Part shown: one piece after another, positions 17,070 through 24,952 of the stretch
How positions within the stretch are numbered: the stretch's first letter is position 1
Layout: each line of letters starts with the position of its first letter
NCBI GenBank assembly: GCA_017469275.1
Contig: JAFUGT010000156.1
Span: 1 to 64,000, forward strand
Reading direction: 5' to 3'
Source of the DNA: Lachnospiraceae bacterium
GTDB lineage: Bacteria > Bacillota > Clostridia > Lachnospirales > Lachnospiraceae
Length of the DNA: 64,000 nucleotides
Made by a program: the position numbers and the translations under genes
The notes under the pieces: generated by a model
Told to the model about the DNA's origin: nothing
Databases searched by the model: none
What the model saw: only the letters and a program-made list of their open reading frames with translations

Positions 17070-17902
17070 CCTATTTTCACTATCTTATCCATTTCCATCT
17101 CAACACTTGTCTTCCTATCGAACATTATTACACTTACTTTTACACTGTTCTTATCCGGTAATACCTCTACTACTTCAAGTGGAATATCACCATATATACC
17201 AGTTGTATTTATCACATAATCTCCAACCTTAAAGTCGGATATACCTTCATCAATTATTCTGCTTTTCTTTTCTTCATTTATCTTTTTCCATTCTTCCCAG
17301 TCCCATTGGTCGTCCGGGCGTCTATCCTGATTCCTTGAAGGAGTATTGATTAGTTTTGCTTTTTCAGCCTCTATCCAATCCACCTCAGGATCTTTGTCAA
17401 GCCACAATCCAAACTTAATTCTTCTCTTTTTACCGAGTAATGGGATATTCACCATCGCTCTCCTGTGTTGCGAATCAATTGTTTCTATTTTATTCATATA
17501 GGCCTGCAATGGTCCGATTACCATATCTATTCTACCTGACTTGTTTTTATGAATATACGAAATTGTCATGAGACCATCCGAAAGAATTGTATCAAAAAAT
17601 ATTTCTTCTTCCTTATGTAATGGAAGGAAACATTTACTCGAATCGTCGTCTGCCGATAGAACAACTGCAAACTTCAATATCTTTTTTAAAGCTTCATATA
17701 CTCTCTCCGGGGTATCAGTTTCAATGAACAGATATCCGGGAAACAATCGCTTAATCTCCGAATGGGCTATACCGCCCTGACGCCACACATCTTGATACAA
17801 TGGGACAAAACATCTTTTGTAGAAGCTCTTGTCAATATATGTATTAATCCATAGGCAAACTTCATGTTCATTACCACTCATTGTTTGAATTACATACCAC
17901 AT
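17057..17902 (-). CDS. loaP: LoaP-type transcription antiterminator with two KOW domains
   Basis: This 281-residue protein is a specialised NusG paralogue that should bind RNA polymerase and promote elongation through terminators in the long capsule operon. The NGN domain covers roughly residues 1-105 (MWYVIQTMSGNEHEV, then KRLFPGYLFIET). A first KOW-like domain follows (VIGPLQAYMNKIETID, then RRIKFGLWL). After a charged, tryptophan-rich linker comes a second KOW domain at about 222-278 (FKVGDYVINTTGIYGDIP, then FDRKTSVEMEMDKI). LoaP proteins are usually about 170-180 residues with one KOW, so the tail is unusual. The second ATG (17902) was chosen because GAGGT lies too close to the first (17908). 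A structured leader lies upstream. Confidence 0.88.
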   Translation of the reverse strand: MWYVIQTMSGNEHEVCLWINTYIDKSFYKRCFVPLYQDVWRQGGIAHSEIKRLFPGYLFIETDTPERVYEALKKILKFAVVLSADDDSSKCFLPLHKEEEIFFDTILSDGLMTISYIHKNKSGRIDMVIGPLQAYMNKIETIDSQHRRAMVNIPLLGKKRRIKFGLWLDKDPEVDWIEAEKAKLINTPSRNQDRRPDDQWDWEEWKKINEEKKSRIIDEGISDFKVGDYVINTTGIYGDIPLEVVEVLPDKNSVKVSVIMFDRKTSVEMEMDKIVKIGDAS

Positions 17903-17908
17903 AGCCAT

Positions 17909-18259
17909 ACCTCAGTCAAAATTTCAAATGTTACTTATCGCATATCAAAGGCTCCTAATGGCATAGCTTCGCCATAATCGGGACATTTCTCTTACATTAA
18001 AAATGCTCCGATCTACACCACCATATGACCTGACTCATTATAACGGCGACCTGTACCGCCCGATATAATTCACCATTAATGAAAAGACATTCTTATATCT
18101 CTCGTTAATATTTCATCTTACATGATTTATGTAATTTGAAAATCCTATGGTTACAAGAAATATTCTTATATATTCTTCAAATCATTTCATTATACTAACA
18201 TCTTTTAAACATTTGGGCAAGTGTTTTTTAGCGGATTTCACATTTTTGAATAAATTGGC
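17909..18259 (-). promoter_or_regulatory. loaP leader region with structured RNA
   Basis: This 350-bp stretch between the sugar transferase terminator and loaP has no gene. On the transcribed strand, 17977-18012 forms a 12-position stem (ATCGG with CCGAT, one mismatch, one wobble, then CATTT with AAATG) around a 12-base loop. Immediately downstream, 17958-17975 forms ATGGC-loop-GCCAT. Neither is followed by a U-tract, so they resemble a leader RNA element rather than terminators. A TATAAT lies at 18189-18194 (minus) without a convincing -35. LoaP is known to act on leader RNA hairpins, so an autoregulatory role is plausible. Confidence 0.5.
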
Positions 18260-18294
18260 AAAAAAAAGCTACAAATCTGCAATAGACTTGTAGC
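18260..18294 (-). terminator. Rho-independent terminator of the sugar transferase gene
   Basis: GCTACAA and TTGTAGC form a 7-bp stem with a 13-base loop, followed on the minus strand by eight T. It separates the initiating transferase from loaP and the rest of the locus. Confidence 0.8.
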
Positions 18295-18328
18295 CCTTGA
18301 ATAAAATTTCTTATAATTTCATATATAA

Positions 18329-19810
18329 TTATACTGAACCTTCTTTTCCGAGCACAACTTTGAAGGTCTTGAGCATAATCTCAAAATCCAACAATAATGA
18401 GAAGTTCTCTATGTACTGCTTATCCAGCGCAACCACTTCCTCAAAGTCGGTAATATCACTTCTACCACTCACCTGCCACATTCCCGTAAGTCCGGGCATC
18501 ATGGCAAGACGCCCTCTATGATGATACTGATACTGCTCATATTCATTCTTTGTAGGTGGTCTGGTTCCCACAACGCTCATTGAACCTGCTAAAATGTTAA
18601 ATGATTGCGGCATCTCATCCAGTGAAGTCTCTCTTAGAAACTTGCCAAGTGAGAACTTCTTGCCATATCCGATTATTCTCGGATCATCATCCATCTTGAA
18701 CATGAGTCCATCCATCTTATTCTGCGCCATAAGTTCAGCTTTCCTTGCCTCAGCGTCAGTATACATGGTGCGAAACTTCCAAATCTTGAATATACGACCA
18801 TTCTTTCCAACTCTTTCCTGACGGAAAAATATCGGTCCCGGATCTGCTATCATCATCATTGGTGCAATAATAATTGTAAGTAGTACCGTAACTATCGACC
18901 CTATCAAGCCAAAGAATATATCTATAAGTCTCTTGATTACAAGCTGCCTCGTTGTTACATTATTGACACTTGCCGTAATAACAGGTATACCATTAATCCT
19001 GTTGATGGTAGCATTTGGCACCTGAATAAGATTACGAATGCTGACGTGTACCACAATACCCATAGTCATAAATGTGTTGACCGCATTTTCCGCCTCTTCA
19101 CCATCCATGTAAAGAAGCACCTCATCCACCACATTTTCACTGGCATAATCGAACATTGTTTCAAGTGTTCCCACAACCGGTATACCGGAAATCTCATTTA
19201 TTGATTCTGCATTTTCTTCTGTGGTTACAGCCGCCTCATCCAAAGCTTCGTCATCAACTAAAATTATACCGACTATTCTCGAAGTACTTATCTGCCTGTT
19301 ATTGAACTCCCTGAGAACCTTTCCTATCTTATGATATGGCGCAACTAACAACATACAAGACTGATTCTCCGGTCTGTTGACCACTCTTCGAAGATATATC
19401 TTATAGAAATACCTATAAATGAATATTAGAAATACCCCAATTATCGGACACAAAAACACTACTATTCTGGAATATGTCTCCGAAGACTTACGCATGAAAA
19501 GAACAAGAACTATTCCCACCAACATATATATGTTATATTGTAATACATTCTTGAATTCCGATGCAGAGTTGCGCTTCAATATACCGGAATATTGATTGGC
19601 AAATACCATAATTGCCAAATGTAATACTAATATCGTTAACATCATATAATGATATGGTTCTGTAGCAGAATTGATTCTCACCAATCCATACGCCTGTCCT
19701 AATCCGAAACGAAATATATATGATAAAATAAAACTTATTTCAATAAAAAGAAAGTCAAGAAACATGAAATCAAAATGTTTCGTCCATGTCTTTTGTTTTT
19801 TCTGATGCAT
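18329..19810 (-). CDS. Polyprenyl glycosylphosphotransferase (capsule initiation)
   Basis: This 493-residue protein starts capsule repeat synthesis by moving a sugar phosphate to undecaprenyl phosphate. The first 120 residues hold four hydrophobic segments, then comes a CoA-binding-like middle domain. A fifth hydrophobic segment (about 300-330) leads into the catalytic domain with FRQERVGKNGRIFKIWKFRT, ETSLDEMPQSFNIL and VGTRPPTKNEY, all conserved in the WcaJ/WbaP class. The chosen ATG follows GGAAG; one codon further upstream is a TTG. A strong promoter lies 90-115 bp upstream and a terminator follows, so it can be expressed separately from the loaP operon. Which sugar is transferred cannot be told. 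Confidence 0.92.
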   Translation of the reverse strand: MHQKKQKTWTKHFDFMFLDFLFIEISFILSYIFRFGLGQAYGLVRINSATEPYHYMMLTILVLHLAIMVFANQYSGILKRNSASEFKNVLQYNIYMLVGIVLVLFMRKSSETYSRIVVFLCPIIGVFLIFIYRYFYKIYLRRVVNRPENQSCMLLVAPYHKIGKVLREFNNRQISTSRIVGIILVDDEALDEAAVTTEENAESINEISGIPVVGTLETMFDYASENVVDEVLLYMDGEEAENAVNTFMTMGIVVHVSIRNLIQVPNATINRINGIPVITASVNNVTTRQLVIKRLIDIFFGLIGSIVTVLLTIIIAPMMMIADPGPIFFRQERVGKNGRIFKIWKFRTMYTDAEARKAELMAQNKMDGLMFKMDDDPRIIGYGKKFSLGKFLRETSLDEMPQSFNILAGSMSVVGTRPPTKNEYEQYQYHHRGRLAMMPGLTGMWQVSGRSDITDFEEVVALDKQYIENFSLLLDFEIMLKTFKVVLGKEGSV

Positions 19811-19858
19811 CAAACATCTTCCTTTCGTATAAAATTCATTTATATACTAATCTATAAA

Positions 19859-19891
19859 AAGCATATAAATGCTACACTTTTGTATATGCTT
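19859..19891 (-). promoter_or_regulatory. Hairpin at the 5' end of the sugar transferase mRNA
   Basis: A 9-bp stem (AAGCATATA with TATATGCTT, 15-base loop) starts at the predicted transcription start and is followed by a short U-rich run. It may stabilise the transcript or act as a weak early terminator. Confidence 0.5.
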
Positions 19892-19896
19892 ACTGA

Positions 19897-19925
19897 ATGA
19901 TATCATTGCAGCATAGCAAAGTCAA
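19897..19925 (-). promoter_or_regulatory. Sigma-A-type promoter of the sugar transferase gene
   Basis: On the minus strand TTGACT and TATCAT are separated by exactly 17 bases. Transcription would begin near 19890, about 80 bases before the start codon. This is the likely main promoter at the head of the locus. Confidence 0.7.
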
Positions 19926-20116
19926 CTGTTGAAACTGCTTAATTTTATGTCTTTTTTACAATATCTATATACATTATATTTCAACATAGAAACTACTATA
20001 AATATAATAACACATTATTGAAAATGAGCAATCAGCCAATTCATACCAATTATATTTTACTTAATCATGACGCTAATTATAATTGATATCAGTTGAAAAT
20101 ACAAGAAACATCGCAA

Positions 20117-20187
20117 TAAAAAAGGAAGAACACCCACCTGTGTTGGACGAAGATTGAAAGAAATCCAAAACAGGAAGATGCCTTCCA
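20117..20187 (-). terminator. Terminator-like region after the GHKL kinase gene
   Basis: On the minus strand AACAC-loop-GTGTT is followed by CTTCC and then seven T; an additional GGAAG/CTTCC pairing can extend the stem. It lies about 75 bp after the small frame that follows the kinase. The rest of 19926-20261 is AT-rich and shows no gene. Confidence 0.5.
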
Positions 20188-20261
20188 TAATTGGTATTAT
20201 ATTACAAATATTGTAAAAAATCCAGTACTATATACAAAATTTACAATTTTTTCACAATTTT

Positions 20262-20366
20262 TTATATTATCTTATTATTTTTACGTATCCCTGTATCATA
20301 AATATCTTCAGATTCTCTGTATGGCTCAATTATACGCGTTGACTCTGTCTCAGTATATTTTTGCAT
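20262..20366 (-). CDS. Small protein coupled to the GHKL kinase
   Basis: The kinase stop and an ATG overlap as TAATG, and the frame then runs for 34 codons, encoding a charged peptide (start MQKYTETESTRIIEPYR). Such an overlap is typical of translational coupling, and the terminator-like region follows 75 bp later. It has no hydrophobic segment and no similarity that I know. It may be a small accessory protein of the kinase, or a chance frame. Confidence 0.45.
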   Translation of the reverse strand: MQKYTETESTRIIEPYRESEDIYDTGIRKNNKII

Positions 20367-21883
20367 TATTTTCTAACAATCATAAGGTCTGATCTCTTCT
20401 TGAGATATGCCACTTCTTCATCACTACGCTTCGTATATAGAACATACTGATGCTTCTTGTTAAATACCACAGAAATTCTCTTGGTGTACATACCTTCACC
20501 CTCAGCAAATTCATCAATGAAAAGGCTGGCACCGCATTTTGACAATATCTCATAGGTCTGCATCATACCTATTCCGCTGCCGGATTCGTCTGCATGAGTT
20601 GTAATCTGCTCATACCCATACTTCGCCAGAACTTCCTTATCAAACGGGATACCGCTGTCATACACTTCAATTGTGTACTCCTTCTTCATCATACCAAGGC
20701 GGACCAGTATGTCTTTACCATTGTTGTACCTGGTAGCTATTATCGCATTCTCTATAAGGTCAGCAATCAGAGTTCCCAAGTCCTCATCTGTGATAATCTT
20801 CTCCGTAAGTCCGGTAAGCTCACTATCCACATCAACTTTGAAAATGAAATTCTCTTTAAGCGACCTTTCATACATATAAGACAATATATAATCAACTCTG
20901 GTCACGCCACAAACCGGTAAATCCTTTCTACCATCAATATCATCATTGTGAACAATATCCTCCCATTCTGCAAGCATCTTGTTAAGTTCACCCAACAGCC
21001 TGTTACCTTCATCAATGAATCCGGTCATATCCATTTCTTTAGACGCTGCAAACTCTGCAAATGCCGGATTATCAGCGTTATTCTCCACAAAATTCTTCAC
21101 ACCATCAAGATAATGCATCACCGCTCCTTCCATAGCAGGAACAAGTTTGTAATTCTTGTGATTGAGCTTCTCAATCCTCGCCTTATCCTCTTCTAATTCC
21201 TTGATGTAATTCGTCTTCTCCACTAGCTCAGCATTGAGGGAATCAATGTTACGCAGACTGAGGCGCTCAAGGTAGTGGCGGGTGATGGAGGTCCGCCAGT
21301 AAGTAATAAAGCAAATTGATAAAACCATTGCAAAAATATAGTATAAGATTTTTGAATGATTTGTTGTTCCATCACTCATAATTATTGCAAGAAATATTAC
21401 AAATATGCTTAAACTAACAACTTGTACAGAATATATTCTGCTTTTAATTATACTCATTCCTTTTCTCATTCTTTTATTTTTAAATGGTATTTGTATTAAT
21501 AATATATTAATTATTAAGCACAATACATGATCATATTTATTTACTATTTCAAACGGAATATAGTATAGAATAGAAAAAACTATTCCGATAAATGTTACTG
21601 CAATAGCAAAAAATACATAACTTGCCGCTAATGAAACTATATTTTCCATTAATCTAAAAGAATTGTTTTCTCCATATATTACAGCATTACTTATACTTAC
21701 CAAAAGAAAAATAATCAATATAGACACACCCGGCAAATAAAAATCTACTACAGAAACAATTATAGCATCTAATATTATCGACATAAGCAACAATAACCAT
21801 TTTTCAATCTTCTTATTAATTATCTTGTTATAAAAATACATATAACTAATAATAATTCCCATATTTTTAATTAAAATAGTCAA
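20366..21883 (-). CDS. GHKL-type (AgrC-like) sensor histidine kinase
   Basis: This protein of about 505 residues has six or so hydrophobic segments in residues 1-205, a coiled-coil stretch (about 205-240), and a GHKL ATPase domain. The ATPase has the N box DLIENAIIATRYN, G1 motif DSGIPFD and G2 motif GSGIGMMQTYEI. The phospho-acceptor region is unusual; HKNYK after the coiled coil may hold the histidine. Many kinases of this layout respond to peptides. The gene starts with TTG after AGGAG. The Spo0A-like regulator is upstream on the same strand, and an 18-codon peptide gene lies between them on the other strand, so a peptide-sensing pair is plausible. Confidence 0.85.
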   Translation of the reverse strand: MTILIKNMGIIISYMYFYNKIINKKIEKWLLLLMSIILDAIIVSVVDFYLPGVSILIIFLLVSISNAVIYGENNSFRLMENIVSLAASYVFFAIAVTFIGIVFSILYYIPFEIVNKYDHVLCLIINILLIQIPFKNKRMRKGMSIIKSRIYSVQVVSLSIFVIFLAIIMSDGTTNHSKILYYIFAMVLSICFITYWRTSITRHYLERLSLRNIDSLNAELVEKTNYIKELEEDKARIEKLNHKNYKLVPAMEGAVMHYLDGVKNFVENNADNPAFAEFAASKEMDMTGFIDEGNRLLGELNKMLAEWEDIVHNDDIDGRKDLPVCGVTRVDYILSYMYERSLKENFIFKVDVDSELTGLTEKIITDEDLGTLIADLIENAIIATRYNNGKDILVRLGMMKKEYTIEVYDSGIPFDKEVLAKYGYEQITTHADESGSGIGMMQTYEILSKCGASLFIDEFAEGEGMYTKRISVVFNKKHQYVLYTKRSDEEVAYLKKRSDLMIVRK

Positions 21884-22000
21884 ATCTACACTCTCCTAAC
21901 ATAATCCAATCAATTTCAACATTCAGCTCTAATATAAATTCTAGTTGTAATCATCTAACCTAAGTAATGCATACAAACAATTCTTAGGGGAGGTGGTTGA

Positions 22001-22057
22001 ATGTCACATTTAGAAAGATTCTGGAAAATAATATGTCATTTATATTCAGGTCGCTAG
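22001..22057 (+). CDS. 18-residue peptide gene between regulator and kinase
   Basis: On the plus strand a frame encoding MSHLERFWKIICHLYSGR starts 7 bases after an exceptionally strong ribosome binding site (GGGGAGGTGG) and ends ten bases before a perfect terminator. All surrounding genes are on the opposite strand. The peptide is amphipathic, aromatic, net basic, and has one cysteine. A weak TATAAA (21933-21938) could serve as -10. Position between a GHKL kinase and its likely regulator suggests a signal peptide, a small regulator of the kinase, or a dual-function small RNA. It is too short for an AgrD-type precursor. I know of no described family. Confidence 0.6.
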   Translation: MSHLERFWKIICHLYSGR

Positions 22058-22066
22058 ACTTAACTT

Positions 22067-22097
22067 CCCGGACAGATTTCTGTCCGGGATTTTGTTT
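22067..22097 (+). terminator. Terminator of the 18-residue peptide gene
   Basis: CCCGGACAG and CTGTCCGGG form a perfect 9-bp stem with a 4-base loop followed by ATTTTGTTT on the plus strand. On the minus strand no U-tract follows, so it serves the plus-strand transcript. Confidence 0.85.
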
Positions 22098-22118
22098 AAT
22101 CTAGCTTTCGCTTTCCCC

Positions 22119-22901
22119 TCACATCTCCTTAACCTTCTTCGCATAATAATACACGAATTCAGTCAGTGTGGGATTACCTCTTCTCGGATCAATGCGAGCC
22201 TTATAGTGCTCAAGCAGTTCCTCGGTATCATTTACACGCCATGCTTTGTTGATGGCATTCTGCATTGCTCTTTCAACACTGGAGTCAGTCTTCTTATACT
22301 TCTCACCAATTACAGCCGGTAATGGTCTGTCTTCACCATTGATAAGAAGATATATTGCTTCTGTCAGATAATCGTAACCAATTGCCTTAGGACTGATACC
22401 CACCAAATCAAGTTCATTGGTTATCATGCGTTTGATACGCTTCTCTTTCTTTTCTTCAGAGTCTTTATCATCATAGACTTTGTCAACCTTCTTGTGACTT
22501 CCCTGAATGGTGTCCTTCATGCTCACTAACATATCAAGTACAGCTTTCTCAGAGTAATCCTCTTTGTGTTTTGAAACATAATAACCAATCTCCAACGATC
22601 TAACATACTCTACAATCATCTTGCTGGAATTGTTTGAGGTTACTACCACAAATGGTTTATATGGTATATCTGCCTTATCAAGCATCGTCAGGAAGTCCAT
22701 TCCACTTCCTCTGCCCTCATTAAGTTCCAAGTCTAATATGACAGCATCCGGCATGTATTGTTTCACCAGCTCCACACCTTCATCAGAATCACTGGTACAT
22801 GCAGCCACCGATATCTTATCCATAGTCTCAGCGATATCTTGAAAACGCTTGCAAGCCTCTCTGTCATCTTCAATTACAATAATACTTAATTCTCTTTCCA
22901 T
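22119..22901 (-). CDS. Spo0A-like response regulator
   Basis: This 260-residue protein has an N-terminal receiver domain (IIVIEDDREA, with the likely phospho-acceptor aspartate in VILDLELN, and VVTSNN). A linker follows, then a C-terminal DNA-binding domain like that of Spo0A (GISPKAIGYDYLTEAI, then YKKTDSSVERAMQNAINKA). It should be phosphorylated by the GHKL kinase downstream and control transcription. A good ribosome binding site (AGGAGAAG) supports the start. The upstream region contains two 15-bp direct repeats and a 100-bp fold-back element. It is not necessarily the master sporulation regulator; many Lachnospiraceae carry paralogues with this layout. Confidence 0.85.
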   Translation of the reverse strand: MERELSIIVIEDDREACKRFQDIAETMDKISVAACTSDSDEGVELVKQYMPDAVILDLELNEGRGSGMDFLTMLDKADIPYKPFVVVTSNNSSKMIVEYVRSLEIGYYVSKHKEDYSEKAVLDMLVSMKDTIQGSHKKVDKVYDDKDSEEKKEKRIKRMITNELDLVGISPKAIGYDYLTEAIYLLINGEDRPLPAVIGEKYKKTDSSVERAMQNAINKAWRVNDTEELLEHYKARIDPRRGNPTLTEFVYYYAKKVKEM

Positions 22902-22984
22902 GTTATGTTCTTCTCCTTCGTTTTCCTGCTTTTCATAATATTTTTCCTACGTTCTCTCGTAACTCCTTTCCATTTTGTTGATAC

Positions 22985-23084
22985 CTAGGCAATTGCGGAA
23001 CACTCAAATATATAATATCTCTTTGTGGAACTGCATAATATGCACAAAGGAGAAAGAGTAAATTAGTGTTTCGCAATTGCCTAG
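22985..23084. repeat. 100-bp fold-back (MITE-like) element
   Basis: Perfect 13-bp ends (CTAGGCAATTGCG and its complement) extend into arms of about 26 bp with a few mismatches. A nested inner stem (TTTGTG / CACAAA) completes an almost fully palindromic element of exactly 100 bp. A shortened relative lies at 35541-35585. No coding capacity is evident. It sits in the upstream region of the Spo0A-like gene. Confidence 0.7.
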
Positions 23085-23099
23085 AATAATCACCCAAAA

Positions 23100-23134
23100 C
23101 CAACATAAACCAACTTTTTCCAACACAAACCAAC
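23100..23134. promoter_or_regulatory. Two 15-bp direct repeats upstream of the regulator gene
   Basis: Copies at 23100-23114 and 23120-23134 differ at one base (CCAACRYAAACCAAC-like) and are spaced 20 bp, about two helical turns. This is a plausible protein-binding site. No other gene is seen between 22902 and 23487. Confidence 0.4.
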
Positions 23135-23353
23135 GAATATTGCTTCGCAAAACTAAGTTTATCATGTCGTAAAATGTTGTATTATAACTGTATCTTGTTT
23201 GAATTCCAATTTATTCTCGGTCAATAAATGGAAGCTTGTCACGAATCGACCAAAATTTCGTCACAGAAAGTGAAAACAAGATACCTTCATGGAGGGGTGT
23301 TATATATACGCCTATTTATAATGCCACTCTGAAAATTTTATAATCCAAAAGGG

Positions 23354-23384
23354 GGACATCCTTACCTTTATGGTATGGGTGTCC
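23354..23384 (-). terminator. Hairpin downstream of the Memo-AMMECR1 gene
   Basis: GGACATCC...TACC pairs with GGTA...GGGTGTCC in a 12-bp interrupted stem. The minus-strand continuation is CCCCCTTTT, so the U-tract is short. It may end the minus-strand transcript. Confidence 0.5.
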
Positions 23385-23410
23385 TTTCTGTCAAAACAAT
23401 TCTCATTGAT

Positions 23411-23470
23411 CCGACAGTTATTTGTGTATGTCTAACACAGTGTTCTCTGGTACACATCAAAGACTGTCGG
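23411..23470. repeat. Inverted repeat just after the Memo-AMMECR1 gene
   Basis: CCGACAGT (23411-23418) and ACTGTCGG (23463-23470) form a perfect 8-bp stem around 44 bp that includes a further ACA/TGT-rich pairing. It lies 17 bp after the stop codon and may be a fold-back remnant or a 3' stabilising structure. Confidence 0.4.
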
Positions 23471-23487
23471 ATTATCGTCATACACTA

Positions 23488-24924
23488 TCACGTGTGTCTT
23501 ACCACTTCAAAACGCGAAAGCTTGACCGGTTCATTTACACCTATTCCTGCTTTCTTCTTCGCAATGGCAATCTGTTCTTCTACCGTATCTATGGTGTCAA
23601 GATTAGGAAGCAGCAGACCTCGCCTTCCGCCGTTAGTTACTATCACGCCATAACGTTTAACATCCAACTGGTCCGGTGAATCTATGGGCTCAGCAGGACT
23701 TAGCACATCCACACTGTATTCTATATGATCAAGCTCGTCCACAGTAACGGGCATGAATCTTGGATCTCTTGTGGACGCCGATACAGCATTTTCAATAATC
23801 TCATCCGCAAGCCTGTCTCTTGTGGGAGCTATAGTTCCGATGCAGCCCCTTAGCCGGCCGTCTTTATGAAGCGATACGAATGCGCCCGCTCTCTCATTCT
23901 CCAAAAGTGCTATCATTTTATCTATATCTTTGTTCTTCGCCTCTTCAATCAGTCCGTCTCTTACCTCTTCGTATCGGATTTCTCGATGTTCTCTTATATA
24001 GGTCTCAAGGCTTTTTCTTGCAAGTCGAACCAACAGGTCTTCCTTTGCTCGCTGCTCACTTCTTCTTATCTCCTCTTTTGCAAGAAATTGGTCTAAGAAG
24101 TTCCGTCCGCTTCCATCAGAAGCCTCATCCACCTCGTAGGTACAGACACCATATCCCACACCAAATGGTCCCTCATGGGATAACCTGCTTACATTTACCG
24201 CCGTCCTGTCAAGTGCCCCCGCCATCATGACAAATGAGCGATGCCCGCACTCAGCCACTTTTTCCAGGAACAATTCATCGAACTCTAACAGTTCGCCAAA
24301 TGCCGCCCTTCCCATCACATCCATTATCCGCTCTTCATAACGAGGTCCATCCGGCACAAATCCGTAAGGTCCGTCCTCCTTTAATTTGTGGGACAAGTCT
24401 CCGCTTGCGATATAGACGACTCTGCGATTTAATTCATTTGCTGTACGCTTAATAAGCATTCCCAGTCTGTAATGCTCTGTGAGAGGAAGTCCCGAAAGGC
24501 CTATTCTCACCAGATCAAAATTCGTGTATTTCTTCGTTATAAAATATAATGGTATTAAGGTTCCGTGATCTAATGCCGGATTCTTTTCGCCTCCGACCCC
24601 GGCATCCACATTTTCATTTGCTGCCAGCATACATAATTTCTTGACAAATGCCGTGTCATAATCCGCGCCAATAGAAACCTGAGGCGCTCCAAAATCAGCA
24701 AATGAGCCCTCGGCGGTATCTCCCGGCGAGATATGAAAATAATCAGAATACATCACGCTATGAGGGGTTGAAACCACAATAGTATCCGGTTTAAGCCCGG
24801 CAACCATACCCGCAACTTTCTCATATGACCTGATAGTATCTGATATTCCTTTTTGCCTTCCGCCTCCAACTTCCGGAATAATAAGTGGTGGATGCGGTAC
24901 CATAAATGCTCCAACTACTCCCAT
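23488..24924 (-). CDS. Memo-AMMECR1 fusion (AmmeMemoRadiSam system)
   Basis: This 478-residue protein fuses a Memo/LigB-like domain (about 1-270, with MVPHPPLI, STPHSVMYSDYF, DHGTLIPLYF and SGDLSHK) to an AMMECR1 domain (about 300-478, with LHKDGRLRGCIGTI and STRDPRFMPV). Memo resembles class III extradiol dioxygenases and keeps histidines that could bind iron. AMMECR1 contains the conserved LRGCIG motif. Both commonly occur with a radical SAM protein as the AmmeMemoRadiSam system, whose role is poorly defined; that third partner is not in this window. The start at 24924 follows GGGAGGGGAG; a longer frame lacks this support. A promoter lies about 30-58 bp upstream. Confidence 0.88.
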   Translation of the reverse strand: MGVVGAFMVPHPPLIIPEVGGGRQKGISDTIRSYEKVAGMVAGLKPDTIVVSTPHSVMYSDYFHISPGDTAEGSFADFGAPQVSIGADYDTAFVKKLCMLAANENVDAGVGGEKNPALDHGTLIPLYFITKKYTNFDLVRIGLSGLPLTEHYRLGMLIKRTANELNRRVVYIASGDLSHKLKEDGPYGFVPDGPRYEERIMDVMGRAAFGELLEFDELFLEKVAECGHRSFVMMAGALDRTAVNVSRLSHEGPFGVGYGVCTYEVDEASDGSGRNFLDQFLAKEEIRRSEQRAKEDLLVRLARKSLETYIREHREIRYEEVRDGLIEEAKNKDIDKMIALLENERAGAFVSLHKDGRLRGCIGTIAPTRDRLADEIIENAVSASTRDPRFMPVTVDELDHIEYSVDVLSPAEPIDSPDQLDVKRYGVIVTNGGRRGLLLPNLDTIDTVEEQIAIAKKKAGIGVNEPVKLSRFEVVRHT

Positions 24925-24952
24925 AAACTCCCCTCCCGACATGTTTTTTTTC

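Noticed and set aside
17909..18259. Known riboswitch class upstream of loaP
   Set aside because: The hairpins do not match the conserved cores of riboswitches that I could recall; only a structured leader is claimed.
22933..23133. 66-codon minus-strand frame upstream of the Spo0A-like gene
   Set aside because: It runs through the fold-back element, has no ribosome binding site, and its sequence is not protein-like.
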